The notes beneath the pieces were generated by a model, which did not search any database, had not been told where the DNA came from, and saw nothing but the letters and a program-made list of their open reading frames with translations. Positions 16,372 to 23,883 of a stretch of DNA of 64,000 nt are shown here, one piece after another. Origin of the DNA: Actinophytocola algeriensis (GTDB taxonomy: Bacteria > Actinomycetota > Actinomycetes > Mycobacteriales > Pseudonocardiaceae); the NCBI RefSeq assembly GCF_014203735.1, contig NZ_JACHJQ010000006.1:62001-126000 (forward strand). The letters run 5' to 3'. Within the stretch, counting starts at the first letter, position 1. Each line of letters begins with the position of its first letter. Both the position numbers and the translations under genes were made by a program.

Positions 16372-17832
16372 ATGCTGAACAGAAGGCGCTTGCTCTCCCT
16401 CGGTGCCGCCGCGGCCGGCGGCTCGATGCTCTTACCCGTGGCGGGATCGACGGCGAACGCGCACCGCGACCAGTTCCGGCACACGGAGCCGCACACCGTG
16501 GCGGACACAGTGGACGGTCTGAGCCCGGCGTTCACCCCGTTCGCGAAGCGGATGCCCGTGGCACCGGTGGCGAGCCCGGTCGGTTACGCCGACGGCGCCG
16601 ACGTGTACCGGCTCGCGGTCAAGCAGACGACCGCCGAGATCCTGCCCGGCCTGCAGACCGAAGTGCTGACCTTCGGCGGGAACTTCCTGGCTCCCACCAT
16701 CCGCGCCAGGACCGGGCGCCCGGTGCGCCTGATCGTCGCCAACCAGCACGACCAGCACGCCAACGTGCACATGCACGGCGCGCACGTGGCGGCCTCCAGC
16801 GACGGCCACCCGATGGACCTCATCATGCCCGGCCAGTCGCGCACCTACGAGTACACGAACAAGCAGCAGGGCACCACGCTGTGGTACCACGACCACAGCC
16901 ACGGCACGGAAGCCTCGCACGTCTACCACGGCCTGCACGGCGTCTACGTGATCGAGGACGACGACGAGCAGTACCTGCGCCTGCCCAGTGGGGCTTTCGA
17001 CGTGCCGATCATGCTGCGGGACGGCCTGTTCGACGCCAACGGCCAGCTCGTGTTCGGCGGCAACCCGGCCGAGCGCGACGTGATGATCGCCAACGGCCAG
17101 CCGGTGCCGTACTTCCCCGTCGCCGCGCGGAAGTACCGCTTCCGCCTGGTCAACGCCGCCACCGAGCGGGTGTTCAAGCTGGACCTCGGCGGGGCGGAGA
17201 TGCTCCAGATCGGCACCGACGGCGGACTGCTGCCCTCGCCGGTGCCGCTGACCGAGCTCGAGCTCAGCTCCGCGGAGCGGGCCGACATCGTGATCGACTT
17301 CTCGCGGTTCGCGCCGGGCACCCAGCTGGTGCTCTCCGACGCGGTCCGCGGGCCGGTGCTGCGGTTCGACGTGCAGCGCGCCTTCCCGGACTTCAGCCGG
17401 GTGCCCGACCGGCTCCGCGCGCTCCCCGCGCTGCGGCGGGCGTCCGTGCAGCGCGACGTGGTGCTCAGCTTCGACATGTCCGGCCCGATCCCGCTCGGTC
17501 TGATCAACGGGCTGCCCTACGACCCGCAGCGGTCCGACGTCATGGTCCAGCGGGGCACCACGGAGATCTGGCGGGTGTTCAACGGGGACGGTCCGCTCAA
17601 CGCGCTGCACAACTTCCACCTGCACCTGGAGCAGTTCCGGGTGCTGGGCCGGGAGGGCAGCCCCACGCTGCAGCAGGACGCGGGCCTCAAGGACACCGTG
17701 CAGCTGCCAGCGGGCACGGCCGTGCTGGTGCAGACGACGTTCCGCGAGCACCTCGGCAAGTACGCCTTCCACTGCCACTTCCTGGAGCACTCGTCGCTCG
17801 GGATGATGGCCCAAATGGAGATTGTGCCATGA
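16372..17832 (+). CDS. Secreted multicopper oxidase with Tat signal
   Basis: 486 residues. The N-terminus MLNRRRLLSLGAAAAGGSMLLPVAGSTANA is a twin-arginine signal, so the folded enzyme should be exported. All four copper motifs are seen in order: HMHGAHV, WYHDHSHG, LHNFHLHLEQF and HCHFLEHSSLGMM, the last with the type 1 Cys and a Met axial ligand. It resembles bilirubin oxidase/CotA-like laccases, which oxidise phenols or metals one electron at a time with reduction of O2 to water. In a cluster with a phenolic beta-tyrosine moiety it could perform an extracellular oxidative step or detoxify copper. It overlaps the next FAD enzyme by 4 bases, so the pair is co-translated. Confidence 0.93.
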   Translation: MLNRRRLLSLGAAAAGGSMLLPVAGSTANAHRDQFRHTEPHTVADTVDGLSPAFTPFAKRMPVAPVASPVGYADGADVYRLAVKQTTAEILPGLQTEVLTFGGNFLAPTIRARTGRPVRLIVANQHDQHANVHMHGAHVAASSDGHPMDLIMPGQSRTYEYTNKQQGTTLWYHDHSHGTEASHVYHGLHGVYVIEDDDEQYLRLPSGAFDVPIMLRDGLFDANGQLVFGGNPAERDVMIANGQPVPYFPVAARKYRFRLVNAATERVFKLDLGGAEMLQIGTDGGLLPSPVPLTELELSSAERADIVIDFSRFAPGTQLVLSDAVRGPVLRFDVQRAFPDFSRVPDRLRALPALRRASVQRDVVLSFDMSGPIPLGLINGLPYDPQRSDVMVQRGTTEIWRVFNGDGPLNALHNFHLHLEQFRVLGREGSPTLQQDAGLKDTVQLPAGTAVLVQTTFREHLGKYAFHCHFLEHSSLGMMAQMEIVP

Positions 17833-19199
17833 GTTCTTCACCGTTCGCGCGGCCCGGCTCGCCGGAGTACGAGGCAGCGACACACGTGTTCAACCTCGCC
17901 GCGCCGGTCTCACCGGCCGCCGCGGTCACCGCGCGGACGGTGGAGGAGGTCCGCGCGGCGATCGGGTTCGCGCGGGCCGAGGGACTGGGCGTGCGCATGA
18001 TCACCACCGGCCACGCGGCAGGCGGCACCACGTCCATGGACGGGGCCCTGCTGGTCCGCACCGAGCTGTCCGGACCGGTCGAAGTGGACAGTGCGCGCCG
18101 GGTCGCTCGCATCCCGGCAGGCACCAAGTGGGGTGCGGTGGCCGAGGCCACCGCACCGCACGGCCTGGCCGCGCCGCACGGGTCCGCCGCCACCGTCGGC
18201 GTGGTCGGCTACCTGCTGCGCGGCGGGCTCAGCTTCTACGGGCGCAAGGTCGGCCTGGCCACGAACAGTGTCCGCGCGGTCGAACTGGTGACCGCCGACG
18301 GCGAGCTGCGCCGCGTGGACGCCACCACCGATCCCGAGCTGTTCTGGGCGTTGCGCGGTGGCGGCGGCGGGTTCGGCGTGGTCACCGCGATCGAGGTGGA
18401 CCTGTTCCCGGCGACGCAGGTGGTCACCGGGATGGCGATCTGGCCGATCGCGCACGCCGCCGAGCTGATCTCGGTGTGGGAGAAGTGGGCGGCGGGCGCG
18501 CCGTGGGAGGCGTCGACCTCGTTGCGGGTGCTGCGCCTGCCGGATGTCCCGGACGTGCTGCCGGAGCTGCGCGGCAGGCCCACGCTGTCCGTGGACGGCG
18601 CGATCCTGGGCGACCCCGAGGACATCTCGGTCGTCGAGCGGCAGGCCGCGGAACTGCTCGAGCCGCTGCGCGCGGTGGCCGAGCCGATCATGGACACCTG
18701 GCAGCTGACCACCCCCGGCGCGGTGCTGGCCACGCACATGGACCCCGACGAGCCGGTGCCCGCGCACGGCGACAGCATCCTGCTGACCGAGCTGGGCCCG
18801 GACGGCATCGCGGAGTTCCTGCGGGTGCTCGGCGACGGCGCGGACACGCCGCTGGTCGTGGCCGGGCTGCGGCAGCTCGGCGGCGCGTTCGCCGAGCCGA
18901 ACCCGGACGGCGGCGTGCTCACCCACCTCGACGCCGCCTACGTCTACTCCGGCGCGGGGATTCCGTTCGACGCCGAGAGCGCCACGCGGATCAGCGAGAG
19001 CTTCGAGACCGTGCGCGCGGCGCTTCGCCCGTGGGACACCGGTGGCACGGCGCCGACGTTCGTGGAAAGCGTGCACCAGCCGCAGGGACATTTGAGCGAC
19101 GAGCAGGTCACCGAGGTCGACCGAATTCGCGCCCGGGTCGATCCGGAAGGATTGTTCCGGGGCGACATCATGCCAAAAACGACCGTGGTAGCTTCATAA
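17829..19199 (+). CDS. FAD-binding oxidoreductase, VAO/BBE-like
   Basis: 456 residues from ATG 17829 (ATGA overlap with the copper oxidase). The FAD_binding_4 domain covers residues about 25-195: AAVTARTVEEVRAAIGFARAEGLGVRMITTGHAAG gives the PP-loop and the His that usually carries FAD covalently, and ATVGVVGYLLRGGLSFYGRKVG replaces the usual GVGGLTLGGG. The second-covalent-bond Cys of berberine-bridge enzymes is not obvious. A LFWALRGGGGGFGVVTAIEVDLFP block ends the FAD domain. The C-terminus lacks the typical YxNY BBE motif; it ends RVDPEGLFRGDIMPKT. It is a cytosolic oxidase of alcohols, hydroxy acids or phenols. No signal peptide is present, unlike its neighbour. Confidence 0.85.
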   Translation: MSSSPFARPGSPEYEAATHVFNLAAPVSPAAAVTARTVEEVRAAIGFARAEGLGVRMITTGHAAGGTTSMDGALLVRTELSGPVEVDSARRVARIPAGTKWGAVAEATAPHGLAAPHGSAATVGVVGYLLRGGLSFYGRKVGLATNSVRAVELVTADGELRRVDATTDPELFWALRGGGGGFGVVTAIEVDLFPATQVVTGMAIWPIAHAAELISVWEKWAAGAPWEASTSLRVLRLPDVPDVLPELRGRPTLSVDGAILGDPEDISVVERQAAELLEPLRAVAEPIMDTWQLTTPGAVLATHMDPDEPVPAHGDSILLTELGPDGIAEFLRVLGDGADTPLVVAGLRQLGGAFAEPNPDGGVLTHLDAAYVYSGAGIPFDAESATRISESFETVRAALRPWDTGGTAPTFVESVHQPQGHLSDEQVTEVDRIRARVDPEGLFRGDIMPKTTVVAS

Positions 19200-19232
19200 A
19201 GCCAACTATCGACCCGATTCCGGGAGGTCTTT

Positions 19233-19796
19233 ATGAGAAAGCTCGTGCTCACCGCGTTCATGTCACTCGATGGTGTTATTGACGAACCCGGTGACTGGCA
19301 GGGTTCGATGTTCGACGACGACTCGACCCGGCTCGTGCGGGAGCGGATCCTCCGCACCGACGTGGTCCTGCTGGGACGCGGCACGTACGACGTCTTCGCC
19401 GGGGCGTGGCCGTCCGCGCCGTCGGACCCGTTCGTCGACCGGATCAACGCCCTGCCCAAGTACGTGGCCTCGACCACGCTGGAAAAGGCGGAGTGGAACA
19501 ACTCGACGATCATCGCCGAGGACGTCGAGCGCAGAGTCGCCGAGCTCAAGGAGGAGGACGGCGGCGACATCCTCGTCTACGGCGTCGGCTCGCTCGCGCA
19601 TTCGCTGCTGCGGGCGAACCTCGTTGACGAGCTCGAGATCTGGGTGCACCCGGTGCTGCTCGGCAAGCCGGAACCGGCGGGCCTGCTTGTGCGCGAGGGC
19701 TCGCGGTCCGCGCTCAAGCTGACCAGCACCGAAATCACCGCTTCGGGCATCATCGTCAGCTGCTACGCGGTCGAGAAGGACAGCAATCTGGAATAA
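19233..19796 (+). CDS. Dihydrofolate-reductase-fold protein (RibD C-terminal/YyaP type)
   Basis: 187 residues, ATG with GGGAGGT upstream. It starts MRKLVLTAFMSLDGVIDEPG, the signature strand and loop of the RibD C-terminal/DHFR-like family. It continues with VVLLGRGTYDVFAG, KYVASTTLEKAEWNNSTII, GDILVYGVGSLAHSLLRANLVDELEIWVHPVLLGKP and ends with TSTEITASGIIVSCY. Family members are NADPH-dependent reductases of unknown substrates, common beside regulators and stress genes in actinomycetes. It is followed by two SRPBCC proteins in the same direction, a combination often seen outside biosynthetic clusters. A direct pathway role is uncertain. Confidence 0.85.
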   Translation: MRKLVLTAFMSLDGVIDEPGDWQGSMFDDDSTRLVRERILRTDVVLLGRGTYDVFAGAWPSAPSDPFVDRINALPKYVASTTLEKAEWNNSTIIAEDVERRVAELKEEDGGDILVYGVGSLAHSLLRANLVDELEIWVHPVLLGKPEPAGLLVREGSRSALKLTSTEITASGIIVSCYAVEKDSNLE

Positions 19797-19863
19797 GACA
19801 ACTGCACTCGGCCGGTGAAGACTGACGGAGAGTGGACAGCTGTGCTCCAGAGAGGAAATACGC

Positions 19864-20310
19864 ATGACTGAATTGAGCGGTGTCACGATCACGTACACCT
19901 TCGACGCCCCGCGCGAGAAGGTTTTCGAGGCGTGGACCAACCCTCAGCAGTTCGCCCAGTGGTGGGGTCCGAAGGGTTTCACCGCGCCGCTGGACAAGAT
20001 CTCGATGGACGTCCGGCCGGGCGGTGAGTGGCGCGCCCCGATCGTGTCCGAGGACGGCAGCATGGAGATCCCGTTCGCCGGCACCTACAAGGTGGTCGAC
20101 GGCCCGGAGCGGCTCGCGTTCACCGTGACCGACCCGGCCGAGGACCAGGAGTCCGCCGACGTCACCACGCTGGTGCTCACCGATCTTGGTGGTCAGACCG
20201 AGCTGGCGTTCAACCAGCCCGGCGAGATGACCGAGGAAGGCGTGGCCGAGCTCACCGAGGGCTGGGGCCAGTTCTTCGACAAGCTCAACGAGTACGTCAC
20301 GAAGGCCTGA
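19864..20310 (+). CDS. SRPBCC (AHSA1-like) domain protein 1
   Basis: 148 residues, one complete AHSA1-type START fold: ITYTFDAPREKVFEAWTNPQQFAQWWGPKGF at the N-terminus, then the beta grip (GGEWRAPIVSEDGSMEIPFAGTYKVVDGPERLAFTV) and the long C-terminal helix with EGWGQFFDKLNEYV. Such proteins bind hydrophobic ligands or act as cyclases, hydratases or chaperones. It is about 35-40% similar by eye to the next gene, so the pair looks like a tandem duplication. A role in folding or protecting a reactive intermediate is possible, but nothing in the sequence proves it. Confidence 0.85.
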   Translation: MTELSGVTITYTFDAPREKVFEAWTNPQQFAQWWGPKGFTAPLDKISMDVRPGGEWRAPIVSEDGSMEIPFAGTYKVVDGPERLAFTVTDPAEDQESADVTTLVLTDLGGQTELAFNQPGEMTEEGVAELTEGWGQFFDKLNEYVTKA

Positions 20311-20348
20311 GCATCCGGGCCTGAATTTCGCGAAGAAAGGATCGTCGA

Positions 20349-20822
20349 ATGACCGAGACCAACGACGCCCCCATTATGTCCGAGCAGCGGATGGTCATCA
20401 ACCGCGTCTTCGACGCTCCGCGTTCACAGGTGTGGAAGGCGTGGACCGATCCGCAGACCCTCGCGGGCTGGTGGGGGCCGAAGGGTTTCGACGCCGTCCT
20501 GGACTCGATCATCCTCGAGCCGCGGGTCGGTGGTGTGTTCAAGCTGAAGATCTTCTCGGCCGAGTACAACATGGAGGTCCCGATCGACGTCGTCTACACC
20601 GAGGTCGTCGAGAACGAGCGGATCGCGTACACCGAGCCGGTGCCCTGCCACCCGGACATCCCGTCCGTCGTCGGCACCGTGACGTTCAAGACCGTCGAGG
20701 GCGACAAGACCGAGGTCAACTTCAACGTCGTCATGGAGACCTACCCGCACATCAAGGACCTGTCCCAGGAAGGCTGGCTCGAGAGCTTCGACAAGCTCGA
20801 CGCGCTCTTCGCGAACAGCTGA
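20349..20822 (+). CDS. SRPBCC (AHSA1-like) domain protein 2
   Basis: 157 residues, 38 bases after the first SRPBCC gene. It has the same layout: MVINRVFDAPRSQVWKAWTDPQTLAGWWGPKGFDAVLDS, a beta grip with GVFKLKIFSAEYNMEVPIDVVYTEVVENERIAYTE, and a C-terminal helix with QEGWLESFDKLDALF. It differs from its neighbour in the central strands (Cys in PVPCHPDIPSVVG), so ligand choice is probably different. A strong hairpin ends the operon 26 bases after its stop. The function is unknown. Confidence 0.85.
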   Translation: MTETNDAPIMSEQRMVINRVFDAPRSQVWKAWTDPQTLAGWWGPKGFDAVLDSIILEPRVGGVFKLKIFSAEYNMEVPIDVVYTEVVENERIAYTEPVPCHPDIPSVVGTVTFKTVEGDKTEVNFNVVMETYPHIKDLSQEGWLESFDKLDALFANS

Positions 20823-20847
20823 CCGGGCATCGCCTTACCGCTTCACC

Positions 20848-20884
20848 GACGCACCGGCGGGATCCACACTCCTGCCGGTGCGTC
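20848..20884 (+). terminator. Hairpin terminator after SRPBCC pair
   Basis: 14-base arms (GACGCACCGGCGGG and CCTGCCGGTGCGTC, one G-T pair) enclose a 9-base loop, followed by GCCTTTGTT. Confidence 0.75.
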
Positions 20885-20958
20885 GCCTTTGTTCGCCCGA
20901 GAGGGAAAGCTCTCACCGTGCGGGTCCTGGCGCCCCGCGCGATCTTTGGCGTGCAATT

Positions 20959-20986
20959 GGTCCGCCCGCGTAATCGCGGGCGGACC
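20959..20986. terminator. Perfect inverted repeat with TAAT loop
   Basis: 12-base arms GGTCCGCCCGCG and CGCGGGCGGACC with a TAAT loop, then TTCTATTG. It lies 42 bases upstream of the GTG of the small GNAT gene. It may be a second terminator for the SRPBCC operon or an attenuator for the gene downstream. Confidence 0.6.
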
Positions 20987-21027
20987 TTCTATTGTGTGTT
21001 GTCGATTATTCGATACAAGGAGGTTCG

Positions 21028-21534
21028 GTGGACTACAGCCAGTTCGTCAAGAGGTTCGACATCCCGGAGTCGTCTCCGGTGCCCACCCGGCTGGTGTTCG
21101 AGGACATCGAGGCCAGGGCGATCACGCGCGAGGACCTGCGCGAGGACGTCCGCGGGATCAACGCCAGCATCGAGCTCATCCGGCGCACCCGGGGTGGCAA
21201 GTGGCCGACCGAGGAGGTCACCGAGGAGTTCAACTACGTCGACCTCGTCTGGCACGAATGTGAGTTCCGGGACGACGGCTCGTACACCTACGCGGTGTAC
21301 GACTCGAACGACAGGTACCTCGGCTGCGCCTACCTCTACCCCATGGGCCGGCGCACGCGGCTGACCGAGGACCTGCTCAAGTACGACGTGGACGTGAGCT
21401 GGTGGGTCACGCCGCCCGCCTACGACGAGGGCTACTACGCGAAGCTGTACCGCGCCCTGCGCCACTGGCTCGCCGAGGACCTGCCGTTCACCGAGCCGTA
21501 CATCTCCAACCGCGAGATCCCGGCCGAGGGCTGA
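21028..21534 (+). CDS. GNAT-like N-acyltransferase
   Basis: 168 residues from GTG 21028, with AAGGAGG 4 bases upstream. The sequence has GNAT-like strands (YAVYDSNDRYLGCAYLYPMG; VDVSWWVTPPAYDEGYYAKLYRALRHWLAEDLPF), where the WVTPPAYDEGYYAKLYRAL stretch sits where the acetyl-CoA pyrophosphate loop and helix normally are. The classic Q/RxxGxG/A loop is degenerate, so acetyl-CoA binding is not assured. The N-terminal 80 residues (LVFEDIEARAITREDLREDVRGINASIELIRRTRG) are less typical. It ends 4 bases from the convergent FemX-like gene without a terminator between. The substrate is unknown. Confidence 0.65.
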   Translation: MDYSQFVKRFDIPESSPVPTRLVFEDIEARAITREDLREDVRGINASIELIRRTRGGKWPTEEVTEEFNYVDLVWHECEFRDDGSYTYAVYDSNDRYLGCAYLYPMGRRTRLTEDLLKYDVDVSWWVTPPAYDEGYYAKLYRALRHWLAEDLPFTEPYISNREIPAEG

Positions 21535-21538
21535 CCGG

Positions 21539-22663
21539 TCAGATGAACGGCCGCCAGGCGTCGTCGTCGACGGCCTTCGTGGTGATCGGGTTGGACTTGA
21601 GCCGCGCGTGGTAGGCGGCGTTGTGGGCGCGGACGGCGTCGCCGGCATCGGCCAGCACGCTGTTCTCGGTGAGGTCGAGCAACCACAGCGGACGCAACCG
21701 GGCGCCCCGGCGGGCTTTGGCGTCCACGGTCTTGACGCCCGCGTGCAGCCAGCGGACGCCGAGCTCGTCGGCGCGCTCGATGTTGCTGTAGTAGCAGAGG
21801 GAGAAGTACTCGCGCGCGTCGGCGAGCCGGTCGTAGTCCAACCCGACCCAGCGCAGGAACAGCGTGTCGTGCCACACGTAGTGGATGCAGAAGCCCACGA
21901 CGCCGTCCGGCGCGTGCAGCAGCGCGACGCGGGCCGCGGCACCCATGCACTCCGCGTGGTTGCGCAGGGACCTCAGCTCGACGTCCGGGCTGGTGTCGTG
22001 GCCGTACTTGGCCTGGGTCGCGCTGGCGAGCTCGCCGAGCCGCTGCCAGCACTCGGTCACCGAGACCTGCTCGATCCGGTAGCCGGCGTCCTGGAACCGG
22101 CGGATGTCGGTCCTGGCGTTGCTGCGGTTGTTGCGCGACAGCGACGCCTCCCAGGCCGGCAGGCCACCCTCTGGCACCTCGATCCAGGCGTCCGCCTCCA
22201 GCAGGACCGGCGTCGTGGTGACGCCGGCGGCCCGCAGGGCGAGCACGTCGTCGGTGCCGAGGTACATCGCGACGCAGGTCTGCCCGACCGGGTCGGCGGC
22301 GGCCGCTTCCTTCCTGAGCTGTCCGACGACGTCGGCCAGCTCGGCCGAGGTCGCACCGGACGCCCCGAGGAAGTGCGTCTGGTACCCCTCGCGGGGGCCG
22401 ACCAGCAGGCCCTCGGCGCCCGGCGCCGGGAGGCCCGCGGCGCCGAGCAGGTCGTGCCAGCGGTAGGAGGAGAACAGCGAGTCGTCGGCCGCCACGTACG
22501 GGACTGCGCACACCGGTTCGCCGTCGCGGTGGCACACCACCGCGCCGCTCTCCCGGCCGAAGTCGGTCGCGCAGAAGCCCAGCCACGCGGCCGACGAGTA
22601 GAAGTCGCGGCCCGCGAGGCGGTCCCACGTGGACGCCGAGAGGCCGCCGAGACGTCGGTCCAT
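21539..22663 (-). CDS. FemX/BioF2-type GNAT acyltransferase
   Basis: 374 residues from ATG 22663, which shares a base with the exporter stop (TGATG). The C-terminal half matches the BioF2/FemABX double-GNAT family: NRSNARTDIRRFQDAGYRIEQVS, LASATQAKYGHDTSPDVELRSL, RVALLHAPDGVVGFCIHYVWHDTLFLRWVGLDYDRLADAREYFSLCYY and VKTVDAKARRGARLRPLWLLD. Such proteins transfer an acyl or aminoacyl group (from CoA or tRNA) to an amine, building peptide or amide bonds. The N-terminal half (GRESGAVVCHRDGEPVCAVPYVAADDSL) is the first GNAT fold. It is third in a leftward operon with an ATP-grasp-like protein and an exporter, so it may make or protect an amide bond in the product. Confidence 0.75.
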   Translation of the reverse strand: MDRRLGGLSASTWDRLAGRDFYSSAAWLGFCATDFGRESGAVVCHRDGEPVCAVPYVAADDSLFSSYRWHDLLGAAGLPAPGAEGLLVGPREGYQTHFLGASGATSAELADVVGQLRKEAAAADPVGQTCVAMYLGTDDVLALRAAGVTTTPVLLEADAWIEVPEGGLPAWEASLSRNNRSNARTDIRRFQDAGYRIEQVSVTECWQRLGELASATQAKYGHDTSPDVELRSLRNHAECMGAAARVALLHAPDGVVGFCIHYVWHDTLFLRWVGLDYDRLADAREYFSLCYYSNIERADELGVRWLHAGVKTVDAKARRGARLRPLWLLDLTENSVLADAGDAVRAHNAAYHARLKSNPITTKAVDDDAWRPFI

Positions 22664-23883
22664 CACTCTTCCTCGTCCCAGCGCACCAGCGCGGGCAGGG
22701 CCAGCACGGTCACGGCGACCGACAGCAGCCCGCCGACGATCCACGGGGCGATCAGCCCGAACTGCCGGGCGACGAAGCCGCCGGCCAGTGCGCCAAGGGG
22801 CATGGCGCCGAAGGTGAGCATCCGGCTCGCGCTCGTGACCCGGCCGAGCAGCTCGTCGGGGATCAGCCGCTGCCGCACCGACAGCGCCACCACGCTCCAC
22901 AGGGAGATGGCGATGGAGAACACGGTGAACAGCGCCACCAGGGTGACCGGGTTCCTGGCCCAGAGGCCGATCGCGAGCCAGGCCAGCGGGCAGACGGTCA
23001 TCGCGCCGATCGCCACCAGGCGCCCCCCGAACCACGCGACGATGCGCGCGCTGAGCAGGCCGCCGATGACCCCGCCGACGGCCATCGCCCCCAGCAGCAG
23101 GCCGAAGCCGCTGTCGCTCATGCCGAGCACGTCGCTGGCGAACAGCACCAGCACCGACAGCGCCATGTACTCGCAGAAGTTGCCCGCGCCCGCGCTCAGC
23201 GTGAGCACCCTGGGCAGCCGGTTGCGGACCAGCCAGCGCAACCCCTCCCCGATCTCGCTGGGGATCGACCGGGGGGCGCCGCCGCGCACGGGGCGGCCGA
23301 CCCGCCGGATGCGCGAGATGAGCAGCACCGAGAGGGTGAACGTGGCGACGTTGACCCAGAACGGGAACGGCATCGCGAAGGCGAACAGTGCCGCGCCCAG
23401 CGGTGGTCCGAGGAACTGCTTGGACACCTGCTGGGTCGCGATGAGCCGTCCGTTGGCCGCCTCGAGGTGTTCTCGTCCCACCAGGGTCGGCACGAACGCC
23501 TGGCTGGCCGCGGTGAACAGGACCTCGGCCGCGCCGATGGCGAAGGCCAGCAGGTACAGCATCCACAGCTGGCCCAGCCCGAGCGTGATGACGACCGCCA
23601 TGACGGCGACCACGAGTGCCTGGATGATCTGGGCCCAGGTCATCAGCAGCCTGCGGTCGTAGCGGTCCACCACGACCCCGCCGAGCAGCGCCAGCAGCCA
23701 CGGCGCGCTGCCCGCGGTGGCCACACCGGCGATCAGCTGCGGGTCGGCGGTCAGCGACTTGGCCATGAGCGGGATGACGGCCAGCAGCATCCCGTCGCCC
23801 AGCGTGGAGACCAGGTTGGCGGCCCACAGGTTGTGGAACGCGCCGGGCAGCCTCGTGCTCGGCCGCGTGGCCGTCTGGGTCAT
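22663..23883 (-). CDS. MFS exporter (12-helix, EntS-like)
   Basis: 406 residues, about 12 hydrophobic segments. It starts FHNLWAANLVSTLGDGMLLAVIPLMAKSLT. The intracellular loop GGVVVDRYDRRLLMTWAQIIQ carries the MFS D-R-x-x-R-R signature, and GLGQLWMLYLLAFAIGAAEVLFTAASQAFVPTLVGREHLEAANG follows as in the MFS_3/enterobactin-exporter group. It probably exports the product or an intermediate by proton antiport and may give self-resistance. Its start overlaps the ATP-grasp stop by 4 bases (ATGA), and its end overlaps the FemX-like start. This is one of three MFS pumps in the window. Confidence 0.92.
   Translation of the reverse strand: MTQTATRPSTRLPGAFHNLWAANLVSTLGDGMLLAVIPLMAKSLTADPQLIAGVATAGSAPWLLALLGGVVVDRYDRRLLMTWAQIIQALVVAVMAVVITLGLGQLWMLYLLAFAIGAAEVLFTAASQAFVPTLVGREHLEAANGRLIATQQVSKQFLGPPLGAALFAFAMPFPFWVNVATFTLSVLLISRIRRVGRPVRGGAPRSIPSEIGEGLRWLVRNRLPRVLTLSAGAGNFCEYMALSVLVLFASDVLGMSDSGFGLLLGAMAVGGVIGGLLSARIVAWFGGRLVAIGAMTVCPLAWLAIGLWARNPVTLVALFTVFSIAISLWSVVALSVRQRLIPDELLGRVTSASRMLTFGAMPLGALAGGFVARQFGLIAPWIVGGLLSVAVTVLALPALVRWDEEE

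Noticed and set aside
19233-20822. Integrated resistance locus of the trimethoprim-type DHFR
   Set aside because: The protein is of the RibD C-terminal/YyaP type, not folA, and nearby SRPBCC genes give no resistance clue.
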